A stretch of 57,757 nt of DNA from positions 1 through 57,757 of the forward strand of contig JACPFM010000088.1 in assembly GCA_016182965.1 (NCBI GenBank), written 5' to 3'. The stretch comes from Deltaproteobacteria bacterium (GTDB taxonomy: Bacteria > Myxococcota_A > Polyangia > Polyangiales > JADJMO01). This document shows positions 16,147-25,357 of this stretch, piece by piece. The notes under the pieces were generated by a model. It did not search any database. It was not told the origin of the DNA and saw nothing but the letters and a program-made list of their open reading frames with translations. The stretch's first letter is position 1. Each line of letters begins with the position of its first letter. The translations under genes and the position numbers were made by a program.

Positions 16147-18369
16147 TCAACGCTTCGCCCGCCTTCGCTTGGGCGGTGACGCTTCGGCGCCGGCCTCCGT
16201 GACGACGATGCCGAACTCGGCGAGCTCGCGGACCACCTCCGCGAGCCGTGCGTCGTCCACGCGGAGGAACCCGCGGCCGACGAGCACGACCCCGAGCGCA
16301 TGGAACGTGGGGCTCGCCGCGATCGAGATCTCGAGCGCGTCGTCGTCGATGCGAAGGAACGTGTGGCGTTCGGCGTGGACGGGAGTGGTGCGACCCGCGA
16401 GCCAGTGGGCGAGTCGTTTGCGAAACAGCGCCGGCACCCGTTCGACGATGGCTTGCAGCCACTCGAGGATCTGCTGCTCGGTGATCCCGGTCTTCCCCGC
16501 GGCGACGACGCGCTCGCGCGTGAGGGCGAATCCCCCGGCGGTCCGCTCGGCGATTCGCGCGAGGCGCGCCTCGGACATCGTGTCGAGCACGGTGCACGTC
16601 ACGTGGCCGCGCTCGTCGAGGGTCGCTCCCATGCTGACGCGTGGGTCGAGCTCGGGGCGCCCCTTCGCGGCACGGATGAACTCGTGCTCGCCCACGATGC
16701 GCGCGTCATCTCCCTCGACCACGACATAGCCCGGGCCGTGAAGGCGCACCGTCTCGCGCTCGCTCGTCCACTCGTCGATCGCGACGCTGACGACTTTGGG
16801 GACGTCGGTGCGGCTCGCGCTGCGCAAGAAGGCGTGGATGTCGGCGCCGCTCATCCCCGCCTCGCCCTGCGTGAGCGCGCTGCGCACCGACGCGGCCTCG
16901 AGTCGGAAACGGGACACGCGGTCCCCTGCAGCCACCAGGGTGGCGATGCGTGCGAGCGTCGCGCGCGTCGCGCGATCGGCGTCGCGTGCGTGCAGCAGCA
17001 CCTCGAAGTCGGCCTGGACGACGAGCGCGCGCCGCGTCTCGCGCTCGTCGCCGCCCGCGGCCTGCGCGGGAACGACGTCGGGAGCGCCGAACACTTCGCG
17101 CCCGACCTCGGTGAGACGGAACGCCCAGCGATCGCCGGGTAGCCTCCCACGTTCGACGAGCCCGAAGTGGACCAGCGTGACGAGGAGCATGTTGCCGATC
17201 AGCTCGCCATCGCTGCGAAGCCAGAACGCGCGCGAACGCTCCTCGCTCCCGCACGGCATGTCTTCGGCGCCCCGCGCGGCCTCGAACTGCAGACGAAGCG
17301 GCGCGGACACGCCGTAGGTCAAGTGCTTGCGTCTGGTCTCACGGTGGAATTCGAGCAGGAAGGGCTCGAGCTCGACCCAGGTCGGTGGCCAGAGGGCCAG
17401 CCGGCCGAGCGACCATGCGAGCAACTCACGTTGCGTGCGCATCTCGTCGAAGGCGTAGCGCAGGAAATCCTGGTTGGAGTCCTTCTCCGGCACCGCGCCG
17501 AGGCCGTCCTGCCAGTGTCGTGCCTCGAGCCAACACCGCGTCAGGGCGAACGAGATCTCGGCCTCCGTCTTCGCGAGGAGCTCGTCGGCGCGCGAGAGAT
17601 GCAGCGCGACGACCGGGCCGTCGAGATCGACGATGCCGAGCCCGCGGAGCAGCTCCCACGCGAGATCGATGCGGCTCGGCGGCAGGAGGGGATCGCCGTC
17701 GTCGGCGAACGCGGGGTTCGGCTTCTGGAGACGCTTGCGGGTACTGACCGACAACGCACCGCCGACGTTGGTGTCGAGGCGCGGCACGCTCTCGCACGTG
17801 CGCGCGACGGCGAGCATCTCGAGCGCGATCGCGTCGGGCGCGCGGGAGTATGCCTCGGCGACCGACTCGCCGAGTGGTCGTCGTGGCCACGGAACCCCCG
17901 CCGCGGGCGAGACGGCGGCGAGGACGCCCGGCGCGCACACCATCTCGCGAAACTCGTCCTGCGGGTAGCTCCACTCGGACAAGCCGAGGAATAGGAGACC
18001 GCGGTCCCGGAGCTCATGCGTCGGATCACTCATCCGGTACGGCTGCGACGAGCGTTTGGCGAAGAGCTTCCGTGCGTCGAGCTCGGCTCCGAACAGCTCG
18101 CCCGAGACGCGGCCGCCGTAGCGCGCCACGATGGACAGCAGCGCCCGCTGCTCGTTGCCGAGCCGCGCGACCATCGACCGCGCTGCGTCGCGATCGTCGA
18201 CCGCCCGCAGCACGGCCTGGATGGCGTCGTCATGGCGGGTGGGCGCGTTCTGGGCGAGCCAGCGGCGTGCGATGCGTTTCGCCTCGCCGGCGGACAGCTG
18301 CTCGATCATCTCGCGCACGTCGGTGGGCTCGCGCGAGAGCAGCGAGACGGCGAGCCTCACGGTTCGCAC
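16147..18369 (-). CDS. Helicase_C_3 (XPB/Ssl2-like helicase-associated) domain protein (740 aa)
   Basis: A 740-residue protein with GTG start at 18369, overlapping the preceding small gene by 13 bp. Around residues 445-540 it matches the Helicase_C_3 domain that accompanies XPB/Ssl2-like helicases (LVVQADFEVLLHARDADRAT, RVSRFRLEAASVRSALTQGE, SGADIHAFLRSASRTDVPKV). The N-terminal half is built of helical and winged-helix-like segments (RGLLFLGLSEWSYPQDEFRE). The tail is basic (PPKRRRAKR). It has no Walker motifs, so it is not itself a helicase; relatives act beside a separate helicase, which is not visible nearby. A 122-bp piece of this gene (16644-16765) reappears at 21859-21979. Confidence 0.75.
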   Translation of the reverse strand: MRTVRLAVSLLSREPTDVREMIEQLSAGEAKRIARRWLAQNAPTRHDDAIQAVLRAVDDRDAARSMVARLGNEQRALLSIVARYGGRVSGELFGAELDARKLFAKRSSQPYRMSDPTHELRDRGLLFLGLSEWSYPQDEFREMVCAPGVLAAVSPAAGVPWPRRPLGESVAEAYSRAPDAIALEMLAVARTCESVPRLDTNVGGALSVSTRKRLQKPNPAFADDGDPLLPPSRIDLAWELLRGLGIVDLDGPVVALHLSRADELLAKTEAEISFALTRCWLEARHWQDGLGAVPEKDSNQDFLRYAFDEMRTQRELLAWSLGRLALWPPTWVELEPFLLEFHRETRRKHLTYGVSAPLRLQFEAARGAEDMPCGSEERSRAFWLRSDGELIGNMLLVTLVHFGLVERGRLPGDRWAFRLTEVGREVFGAPDVVPAQAAGGDERETRRALVVQADFEVLLHARDADRATRATLARIATLVAAGDRVSRFRLEAASVRSALTQGEAGMSGADIHAFLRSASRTDVPKVVSVAIDEWTSERETVRLHGPGYVVVEGDDARIVGEHEFIRAAKGRPELDPRVSMGATLDERGHVTCTVLDTMSEARLARIAERTAGGFALTRERVVAAGKTGITEQQILEWLQAIVERVPALFRKRLAHWLAGRTTPVHAERHTFLRIDDDALEISIAASPTFHALGVVLVGRGFLRVDDARLAEVVRELAEFGIVVTEAGAEASPPKRRRAKR
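16644..16765. repeat. Source copy of a 122-bp duplication
   Basis: This part of the Helicase_C_3 gene, read on the minus strand, is almost identical to 21859-21979 on the plus strand, from GAGCGAGCGCGAGAC to GAGCTCGACC. The copies differ by a few substitutions and one missing base in the second copy. Here it encodes the TVRLHGPGYVVVEGDDAR to GRPELD segment in frame. Confidence 0.8.
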
Positions 18370-18602
18370 CGCGTCACCTTCACGCGATGCCCACCCGTCC
18401 TGATCGCGGCGGCGAGCGCCGCCTCGCCCCCGCGATCGACGAGCGCCTTGCGATCGCCGATCCGCGCGAGGAGATGGCGTCCGATCTTCGGATCGCGCAC
18501 CAGTCGGAGCAGGTGCGTCGCCGACTCGGCCTCGAGGACCGTCGCCGCTCGGATACCGACCGGCCAGGGCAGAAGTGGGAGGGGATGTGAGTCGTCGGCC
18601 AC
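18357..18602 (-). CDS. Small protein coupled to the helicase-associated gene (81 aa)
   Basis: GTG start at 18602 (MADDSHPLPLLPWPVGIRAA). It contains LEAESATHLLRLVRDPKIG and DRKALVDRGGEAALAAAI, a pattern of short helices with a basic C-terminus. Its stop lies inside the next gene (13-bp overlap), so the two are translated together and probably work together. No known family is recognised. Confidence 0.6.
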   Translation of the reverse strand: MADDSHPLPLLPWPVGIRAATVLEAESATHLLRLVRDPKIGRHLLARIGDRKALVDRGGEAALAAAIRTGGHRVKVTRCEP

Positions 18603-18633
18603 CCGCGGCTCCTAGCCGATCCCTTCGATCGCG

Positions 18634-18828
18634 TCAGGCCCGCTTCTTCGTGAACGTTCGCTGCCGGCCCTTGGCCCTCGGCTCGCGAACCTTCACCTTC
18701 GGCCGGACGTGCAACTCGTCGTCGGGCACGAACTCGATCCGCATGCCCCATCCGCCGAACGTGCCCACCATCGTCATGAACTCGGCCAGCGTGAAGTCGC
18801 GTCCGTCGATCGCGACGAAGTCCGCCAC
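18634..18828 (-). CDS. Small conserved-looking protein (about 64 aa)
   Basis: The coding signal runs from about 18828 (GTG; VADFVAIDGRDFTLAEFMTM) to 18634, through GTFGGWGMRIEFVPDD and a very basic end (REPRAKGRQRTFTKKRA). The DGR-x-FT-x-x-EF-x-x-M pattern followed by a strand is shared by several small uncharacterised bacterial proteins. The frame is open further upstream, but that part looks non-coding. It lies 31 bp before the 81-residue gene, and the three minus-strand genes may form one operon. Confidence 0.5.
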   Translation of the reverse strand: MADFVAIDGRDFTLAEFMTMVGTFGGWGMRIEFVPDDELHVRPKVKVREPRAKGRQRTFTKKRA

Positions 18829-19046
18829 CGAGTGGCTGGCGGTTCTCGCCGGCGATCTCGCCCACGCGTAGCGTCCGGCGGCGCGGTCGTGACGAGGCTC
18901 GCCGTCGGCATGCCATGCAAGTCGTGTTGGCGCTGCCTCGTTCTCGCGGTGACGTTCCCAGCCCCTTTCACGAGGCGGGCAGCGCTCCCTGATTCGCACG
19001 CACCCGAACGACTGCGCGGGTACGAGCGATGCACGGAATCGTCGAC

Positions 19047-20255
19047 ATGGCTCGTCGTCGCGCGATGGTTCTGGCGCTCATGTCCTTTGCGGCGACTGCA
19101 TGCTCCGCCGCGTCTCCCGACACGTCCGACACCGAGCTCGCCACCGAGGCCCTGTTCGGCGGACACTGCTACACGTTCGTCGATCTCGGGGTTCGCTCAC
19201 TCGGAGTGGCGCCGGGCTCGCGCGGGGCCGCCGGCGACATCAACGCGCGCGGTGACATCATCGGTCGGTACTTCAGGCCGTACCTGGGTACGGGGAGGGT
19301 GCCGCGCGCGTTCATCTGGCGCGACGGTCAAGTCGCCGATCTCGGCTCGCTGGGTGGCCCCACCACATCCGCCGCCGACATCAACGATCGCGGGCAGGTC
19401 GTCGGCTCGTCTCTGACGGCGGTAGTGGACGGAGCCAACCACGCGTTCCTCTGGGAGCGCGGCACCATGCGCGATCTCGGGACGCTCGTCGGCCACGACG
19501 GCTTCAGCGTCGCCACCGCCATCAACGACGCGGGTGACGTGGTCGGCATCTCCGGCACCGCGACGGGCGCGGTGCACGCGGTCCTCTGGCGAAAGGGGGC
19601 GATCGTCGATCTCGGAGTCCTCCCGGGGTATGCGAACAGCTACCCCCGAGCGATCAACGCGCGCGGCGACATCGTCGGAGAGTCGTTCACGTCAGGCCCG
19701 GGGCGCGCCTTTCTCTACCGCGACGGAGTGATGACCGATCTCGGGCTCCTCCCGGGGTACGGGACGATGAGCGTCGTCGACGTGAACGATCGCGGCGACG
19801 TCATCGGCGCGGCATGGAGCAGCGATCTGACCCGGACCGGCGCATTCCTCTACCGCGACGGCGCGCTGATCGATCTCGGCGCGCGTGCAAGTGCGACGTC
19901 GAGTTACCCGCACGCCATCAACGCGCGAGGCGACATCGTCGGGACGGCTGATCAGCGTGCATTCCTCTGGACCGCCGACTCGGCGCGCGATCTCGGGGTG
20001 CTTCCGGGCGACCAGAACGGAAGCGCGGCCATCGCGATCAACGCCGCGGGCTTGATCGCGGGCGCGTCCTATGGAGAGTCCGGAGTCGATGCGACGCCGG
20101 TCGTTTGGCGGCGCGGGATCATGCACGTCCTCCCCGGACCGTCCGGCGGGCCGTCTTCCATCAACCCGCGGGGCGACATGGTGGGCGGCGTTTGGGAGGA
20201 CGGAACCCTCTACCCCGCGCTGTGGCGGCGTGGCCCTTGCGGTCGGAAGCGTTGA
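19047..20255 (+). CDS. Lipoprotein with HAF repeats
   Basis: The signal peptide MARRRAMVLALMSFAATAC ends in a lipobox with Cys19; an ATG at 19029 would add six residues. The mature part is about nine repeats of roughly 37 residues with the HAF signature: variations of ...DINARGDIVG..., HAFLWERG, and ...DLGTLVGH.... Such repeats are expected to form a beta-propeller. The protein should be anchored in a membrane and exposed to the periplasm or outside. The role is unknown; relatives are common secreted proteins in Myxococcota and other proteobacteria. It stands alone. From 20256 to 20546 I see no gene. Confidence 0.85.
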   Translation: MARRRAMVLALMSFAATACSAASPDTSDTELATEALFGGHCYTFVDLGVRSLGVAPGSRGAAGDINARGDIIGRYFRPYLGTGRVPRAFIWRDGQVADLGSLGGPTTSAADINDRGQVVGSSLTAVVDGANHAFLWERGTMRDLGTLVGHDGFSVATAINDAGDVVGISGTATGAVHAVLWRKGAIVDLGVLPGYANSYPRAINARGDIVGESFTSGPGRAFLYRDGVMTDLGLLPGYGTMSVVDVNDRGDVIGAAWSSDLTRTGAFLYRDGALIDLGARASATSSYPHAINARGDIVGTADQRAFLWTADSARDLGVLPGDQNGSAAIAINAAGLIAGASYGESGVDATPVVWRRGIMHVLPGPSGGPSSINPRGDMVGGVWEDGTLYPALWRRGPCGRKR

Positions 20256-20546
20256 TCACGTCCGTCATACGGTGTCGGTGAAGATGCCGTCTCGCGTCTG
20301 CCGGCGGACAGCCGATAGCACCGCGTTCGAGCCGTGACGTCCGAGCCACTGTCGCTCGGCGGCTGCAGCGAAGACCCGAAGGCGTGGGCGAGCAGATACG
20401 CCGCCGCGCGCACGTCGGCGCGGTCGCACGTCGGAAGCCACGCTGCAGGCCGTGGTACGTCGGCACGACGACGTCGGCGAGCCGCGCGAGGATGGCGAGC
20501 GGGGGTAGAAGCAGCGTCCGTGGCCGCGTGCTACGATTGACCGGGC

Positions 20547-20777
20547 ATGGACTGGCGCGAGCACATCGAGTTGAACCCGGCGGTCCTTGTCGGCAAGCCC
20601 GTGCTCAGGGGTACGCGCCTCTCTGTCGAGCACGTGCTCGACATGTTGGCCGCGGGCGTGAGCGAGGAAGAGATCCTCGCGAATCACCCGAGGCTGACGC
20701 GGGAGGGCGTGCGAGCCTGCCTGGCGTACGCAACCGCGCTCGTGCGAGGGGAGCGCGTCTTCCCGCTGAGCGCTTAG
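20547..20777 (+). CDS. DUF433 antitoxin (VapB45-like)
   Basis: A 76-residue DUF433 protein with the family's pattern VLVGKPVLRGTRLSVEHVLD, LAAGVSEEEILANHPRLTRE and a final helix. DUF433 proteins are the DNA-binding antitoxins of VapBC45-type pairs. The ATG at 20547 is the only sensible start. The toxin gene begins 3 bp after its stop, as expected for such an operon. Confidence 0.85.
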   Translation: MDWREHIELNPAVLVGKPVLRGTRLSVEHVLDMLAAGVSEEEILANHPRLTREGVRACLAYATALVRGERVFPLSA

Positions 20778-20780
20778 CGC

Positions 20781-21074
20781 ATGCGTCTCCTCGCCAACGA
20801 GAACTTTCCCAGGCAAGCAGTCGAGGCGCTGCGCGCTGCCGGCCACGACGTGGCTTGGGTCGTCGAGGGCACGCCGTCAGTCGAGGATCGGTCGGTCCTC
20901 CAGCAAGCCGTTGCGGAGGAGCGCGTTCTCGTGACGCTCGACAAGGACTTCGGTGAGCTCGACGATTCTTCCGTCCTCGGTCCGGTTCGCGGCAACTCGA
21001 AGAGTCACCGGCAAGCCGGGGAGGAGCAGCGGGCATCTGCCGCCGCGCAGCGAGCGCACCTCACTGCACCGTGA
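20781..21074 (+). CDS. DUF5615 PIN-like toxin (VapC45-like), altered C-terminus
   Basis: The N-terminal 65 residues match DUF5615/VapC45-type PIN-like ribonucleases: MRLLANENFPRQAVEALRAA with the acidic NEN motif, then VLVTLDKDFGEL with the second acidic cluster. After DDSSVL the sequence becomes hydrophilic and Arg-rich (VRGNSKSHRQAGEEQRASAA) and ends at 97 residues. Family members usually continue with a hydrophobic strand and reach about 110-120. I found no convincing continuation in the other frames, so the end was probably replaced by deletion or recombination. The toxin may be inactive. It is paired with the DUF433 antitoxin upstream. Confidence 0.7.
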   Translation: MRLLANENFPRQAVEALRAAGHDVAWVVEGTPSVEDRSVLQQAVAEERVLVTLDKDFGELDDSSVLGPVRGNSKSHRQAGEEQRASAAAQRAHLTAP

Positions 21075-21226
21075 CATCCGCGCGCCGGGGTCCACCGGTG
21101 CCGAAGAAGTCCTCGACGATCTCCTGCGCGAAGCGCCTCGTCCTCATCTCGCTCGGCGGTCGATCACCTTGCGCTCGGCGCGCGGTGAGCGCGGTCGCTC
21201 GAATCGGCGGTCCCGCGACGAGGACG

Positions 21227-21781
21227 TCACCCCTCTCTGCGCCGGTAATGCATCGCCATCGCGCCGGACTTCAGGCGGTGCGTCGAGACGAGATCGAGAT
21301 GTCGCGAGCGCTCCAGGCCCTGAAACAAGGTCGGACCATGGCCGGCGAGGACCGGGTGGATCACGAGACGGTACTCGTCGATCAGGCCCAGCCGCTCGAG
21401 CGCGGTCGACAGCATGGGGCTGCCCACGAGCACGCCGCGCGGGGTCATCTCCTTCAGGCGCGTCATGGCCTCGCGCAAATCCCCCTCCACGCGGAAGGTG
21501 TTGCTCCACGGGAAGTCGCGACGCGAAGCCGAGACCACGTATTTCGGCTTGGCTTCCAGCTTGAGCGCCCACTCTCGTGCCGCTCGCGGCGCTTGCTCGT
21601 CGCGCGCTACCGCCGGCCAGGCGCTCTCCATGAGCTCGTAGGTGGTGCGCCCGAAGAGCATCGCCCCGGCAGCGTCCATGAGCTCCGTGTAGTAGTCGTG
21701 CAGCTCGTCGTCCGCGATCCCCTCGCGATGGTCGACGCACCCGTCCAGCGTCACGTTGAGCGCGAAGGTCAAGAGGCCCAT
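21227..21781 (-). CDS. Dihydrofolate reductase-like (RibD C-terminal) family protein
   Basis: A 184-residue member of the RibD C-terminal/DHFR-like family with ATG at 21781 (MGLLTFALNVTLDGCVDHRE; an alternative ATG is at 21790). It shows the family's landmarks: LNVTLDG near the start, AMLFGRTTYELMESAWP, LKEMTPRGVLVGSPMLSTAL, and LIDEYRLVIHPVLAGHGPTLF. These proteins bind NADPH and reduce unknown small substrates; they are usually not essential folate enzymes. It is a single gene with no operon partner. Confidence 0.88.
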   Translation of the reverse strand: MGLLTFALNVTLDGCVDHREGIADDELHDYYTELMDAAGAMLFGRTTYELMESAWPAVARDEQAPRAAREWALKLEAKPKYVVSASRRDFPWSNTFRVEGDLREAMTRLKEMTPRGVLVGSPMLSTALERLGLIDEYRLVIHPVLAGHGPTLFQGLERSRHLDLVSTHRLKSGAMAMHYRRREG

Positions 21782-21858
21782 GGCGCGCATTCTACGTCGC
21801 CTTCGACCGACCGATGCGCTCTCGGTCCACCAGCGAACGCGACACCGTAGATCCGCTC

Positions 21859-22294
21859 GAGCGAGCGCGAGACGGTGCGACCTCACGGCCCGGGCTACCT
21901 CGTGGTCGAGGGGATGACGCGCGCATCGTGGGCGAGCACGAGTTCATCCGTGCCGCGAAGGGGCGCCCCGAGCTCGACCATCATCGAGGCGAGAAACGTC
22001 TCGGAGAACGGAATGCCGCCGTCGGCCGAGGTGCGCGAGCTCGACGCGGTCGGCGACGAGGTCGATCGACGCATGCTCCACGAGGGCAACGCCGTCATGT
22101 TGGCGCGGGTCACCTGGAACGGCGCGCGACAACTGATCTTCTACGTGCGCGACCCCAAGATCGCGAACGAGCGTCTGCAGGACCTGCTGTCGAGGCGGCC
22201 CGCGCGACGCGAGTGGGAGTTCCGTATGGAACACGACGCGGAGTGGGAGTTCGCGGAGCCGTACCTGAGGCTCCTGCGCGACAGCAAGAGTTAG
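21859..22294 (+). pseudogene. Chimera of a duplicated helicase-gene fragment and a truncated DUF695 gene
   Basis: The first 121 bp (21859-21979) are a copy of 16644-16765 in opposite orientation with one base deleted, so its reading frame breaks at about 21915. From about 21980 a different gene begins in mid-sequence. ENGMPPSAEVRELDAVGDEV, LARVTWNGARQLIFYVRDP, REWEFRMEHDAEWEFAEPYL are characteristic of the C-terminal half of DUF695 proteins, ending at 22294. The N-terminal DUF695 half is missing. An ATG at 21875 leaves a 139-residue open frame, but the junction shows it is a recombination product and not a natural gene. The DUF695 function is unknown. Confidence 0.7.
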
Positions 22295-22351
22295 CTCGCA
22301 GCGGATCGCCGCGGGGTCGGCCGGTGAGATCGATCGAGTGCAGACTCTCTT

Positions 22352-23476
22352 TCACCGCGACGTCGCGGACCGTTCGGTCCGCTTCCAGCGATCGAAGAAC
22401 CCGCGTCGTCGCTCCTGGCGCTTGCGCAGTTGCTGGAATCGGTCTGCGAACTCGGTGGCGTTCCCATCGCGCTGGGCCAGATCGCGAAGGTCGATCGCCA
22501 GCTGGACGGCCTCGTCGTATTCACTCGATGCGACCAGCGTCTCGAGCCTCGCCCACGCCCGGTCGAGCTCACCGGCGAGCTTCGACAGGTGTTGCTGGCG
22601 TTTGCGCTCGGCGGCTGCTGCGGTCCTCTTTGCGCGCCCGGCCGCGGCCTTCTCGCGTTCCGCGCGTCGCGCCTCGGCGAGCGCCTCGAGCTCACCGACG
22701 GTGCGGCGCCCGGCCGTGGCAGCGGGCGGTTGGCTCGCGCGGAACGTACGCAGCAGCTCAGCGCCGAGTGCGAGCTCTGGATCGTTCGCGGCGCGATCGA
22801 GCCACGCGTCCTTCTGCTTCTGGGGGAGGTGCGCCACCCAGTGTCGGAAGCGGACGTCGTCGCGCTCGGCCTCTGCCGAACCGCCTGCTGCGACCTGGAG
22901 GAGATCGGGGTCGATGCGGAGGAAGTCGACCATCGCATCTTGGGCGGCGGTCAGCCGGCCGAGGCCCGCGGGCACCGGAGGCTCGGTGTCGTCGTCATCG
23001 AGCTCGCCCGACTGCAGCCTCAGGAGCCACGCCAGATAGGCGGGACGCAGGTCGCTGGACATGAGCTCGGCCCGCAGCGGCACCAGCGACGTCAACGCGC
23101 CTTGCGCGATGTCGTCGTCGTAATGGGGCTCTTCGTCGTCGCTGACGAATTCGAGCACGACGTGATCGCCGGAGGACTTCAGACCAAATGCGTTCCCGTC
23201 ACCGATGTACGCGCGGAGCGCCTTCGCGTCGAGGCGCGCCTTCGGTACGCGGAGCATCAAACGACGCGTTCCCCAGTTCGCGAAGTAGAGGTGCGCGTCG
23301 AAGTAGCGCGCCATCAATTTCATCGCATCCGCTCGGAGATCTCCCCAGTGGTACTCGTTCCAGAATCGAGTCGGCGAGATCTCGGCGCGACTCGAGATGG
23401 CACGGAGCTCGGCCATCTGCTTGGCGCTGAGGGGGCGATCGACGGCGAGAAACTCGTAACACTGGTGCTCGCTCAC
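22352..23476 (-). CDS. Conserved protein of unknown function (374 aa), neighbour of SNF2 helicase module
   Basis: The start is GTG at 23476 (SEHQCYEFLAVDRPLSAKQM). The first about 270 residues form one conserved unit: AELRAISSRAEISPTRFWNE, DAMKLMARYFDAHLYFANWG, VVLEFVSDDEEPHYDDD, PLRAELMSSDLRPAYLAWLL, GELDDDDTEPPVPAGLGRL. The C-terminal 100 residues are a long charged coiled coil (EARRAEREKAAAGRAKR) and a basic tail. I recall similar proteins in cyanobacteria and actinobacteria near a second unknown protein and a SNF2 helicase, as here (23626-28921). It has no catalytic motif I can name. Role unknown; DNA repair or defence are possible given the helicase. Confidence 0.75.
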   Translation of the reverse strand: MSEHQCYEFLAVDRPLSAKQMAELRAISSRAEISPTRFWNEYHWGDLRADAMKLMARYFDAHLYFANWGTRRLMLRVPKARLDAKALRAYIGDGNAFGLKSSGDHVVLEFVSDDEEPHYDDDIAQGALTSLVPLRAELMSSDLRPAYLAWLLRLQSGELDDDDTEPPVPAGLGRLTAAQDAMVDFLRIDPDLLQVAAGGSAEAERDDVRFRHWVAHLPQKQKDAWLDRAANDPELALGAELLRTFRASQPPAATAGRRTVGELEALAEARRAEREKAAAGRAKRTAAAAERKRQQHLSKLAGELDRAWARLETLVASSEYDEAVQLAIDLRDLAQRDGNATEFADRFQQLRKRQERRRGFFDRWKRTERSATSR

Positions 23477-23625
23477 GGCATGGACCTCGACGCGCGGGGG
23501 ATCAGCCGACGTTCGTAGTCGCGTGGTGTGCGGCCGGGCAAGCCGCGGCGGCGCGCTCCGGTTCGAAGCGTGTCCACCCATGCGCGCCGCGCGCGTTCCG
23601 GGCGGTGGGCTATACTCGCGCGCCG

Positions 23626-25100
23626 ATGGCGAACCCCTGGTGCCGCGCGTTGGGCATCGACGTTCCCCGGCTCGAGTCCGTCGTGGGACACCGCGAGGCG
23701 AACACGTACTCGCTCATGCTGGTGGCGTTGCTGGAGCGCGGCGAGCCGATGACCCTCGCCGAAATCGCCGAGCGGTTCGAAGAGGCTGGGGTGGACGACG
23801 CCGAATCCGCGCTGCGCTCGCTGAAGCGATGCAAGCCGGGGCGGCCGCCCGTCTATCGCGAGGGCGACCGGTACGCGCTCGACCCGCACGACGACGATCT
23901 CGATCTCTGGGCGTTCCGCCTCGATCTGCGGCCGCCGAGAGTGGCCCCTCCGCCACGCTCCTGCGCCGCCCCCCGCGCAGCCGGCCAATGACGTTCCCCT
24001 CACGCTCGACGAGCTCGAGACGCTCCTGAAACAGAGATGCACCTCCGCGTGGTCCCAGACGCGCATCGCGCTGTCCGTGCTCGACGCGACAGGCAGCGCG
24101 CTGACGCCCGAACAGGTGATGGAGCGCGTGCACGCGCACGCGCGCTGGGGGTTCCGCGAAAGTCCGGCCGGATTCGGTCGTCGCGGCAGCCCGATCGCCG
24201 TCCTGCCCGACGGCCGGTGGGCCATCGCCGCCGACGCAGGCCCGGCCCTCGCGTCGATGCGCAGGTTCGCGCGCGAGCGTGTCGAGCTCGCACGACGTCA
24301 TGCGAGGCCCGGCCCCGATCCGGCCGTGCGCGCCGAGTACGAGCGTCGACTCGCCGCGCGCGCCGCCGAGCTCACGCGGCTCACCCGGGCGCTCCTCGTC
24401 GCGTTTCCCAGCGACAGCCCCGAGATGGTCGTGCTCGTCGACGTGGCCGCGCGCGCCCTCAGCACGTTTCGACGCGCTGAGTTCGCGCGGCTCCGTGCGC
24501 GCGTCGCATCGTACGACGTCATCGGCGCGCTCGGCGTCCGGCCGCTGCTCCGCGTCCTGCAGGTCGATCCCGGCGAACGCCGTCTGGCGGAGCTCTCGCC
24601 GCCGCAGAAGTCGTTCCGGCTCAATCGCTCCGGCCGCACCCTGCAGGTCACGCCCAGCATGCTGGTTCAGGGCTCCTGCGGCATCTCGCAGCCGTTCGGC
24701 GGCGAGGCGAAGCTCGCGGGCTACCTCGCGGCCGGTGACTTCGGGAAGCTGCAGACGGCTAGAGTCGGACGCCAAATCGCTCTTCGCGCTCTACCAATAC
24801 GGGCGACTGCACGGCGGCGTGCGTCTTCGCTGGGGCTTCTTGGACGAGACGTTCCCGGCGCCTTGGGCGCCGCGTGACGAGCCCAAGCTCTACCAGCTGG
24901 TGGCGGCGGCTGCCGAAGCGGACCTGCCTCTCGAGGTCGTCGCGGGCAGCGCTCCCGCGTGGTCCGACCCTTGGTCACGCGCGCGCCGCGTGTGGGTCGT
25001 GCGAGAGGGGTGGAACCGTCACCTGATCGGCGACGACGGAAGCGTCATCGCCTCGGCCGACGTACAACTCGCGCGCCTGGTCGCGCCGGTCCGCCACTGA
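23626..25100 (+). pseudogene. Conserved protein of the SNF2 module, broken by two frameshifts
   Basis: One coding signal of about 490 residues crosses three frames. Part 1 starts at ATG 23626 (MANPWCRALGIDVPRLESVV), about 10 bp after a TATACT box (23611-23616), and includes RYALDPHDDDLDLWAFRLDL. Near 23945-23965 it moves to a second frame (PAPPPAQPANDVPLTLDELE through LAELSPPQKSFRLNRSGRTL). Near 24758 it moves to a third (LESDAKSLFALYQYGRLHGG to LARLVAPVRH) ending at 25100. The middle contains predicted winged-helix-like segments and an Arg-rich helix pair. No catalytic motif is seen. It converges on the SNF2 gene and diverges from the 374-residue gene. Two independent breaks suggest decay or poor base quality. 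From 25101 to 25357 there is no gene. Confidence 0.65.
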
Positions 25101-25357
25101 GCCGACCCGGCCGGCGTGCGCTTGCAGACGCATCCGACGCGCGGCGCGCTTCGGTTCTTCAGCAAGCCAGTTGCAAGGTCGCGACGCGCTTCTTCGGGGA
25201 GCTCCGCCCCGAGGCCTTCGACGCCACGCCCGAGCTCTGGATGAACCTCCAGACGGCGCACGACCTGTGGAAGGCCGCCAGGCACTTCGAGGACGGGGTC
25301 ATCGCAAGCTCCGTCCCGTCCTGCGGCGCATGGCGTGATCGGCCCTCGCGCGCGCGG

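Noticed and set aside
18380..18916. Overlapping minus-strand frame across the small genes at 18357-18828
   Set aside because: Arg-rich low-complexity product; the alternative frames show better protein character.
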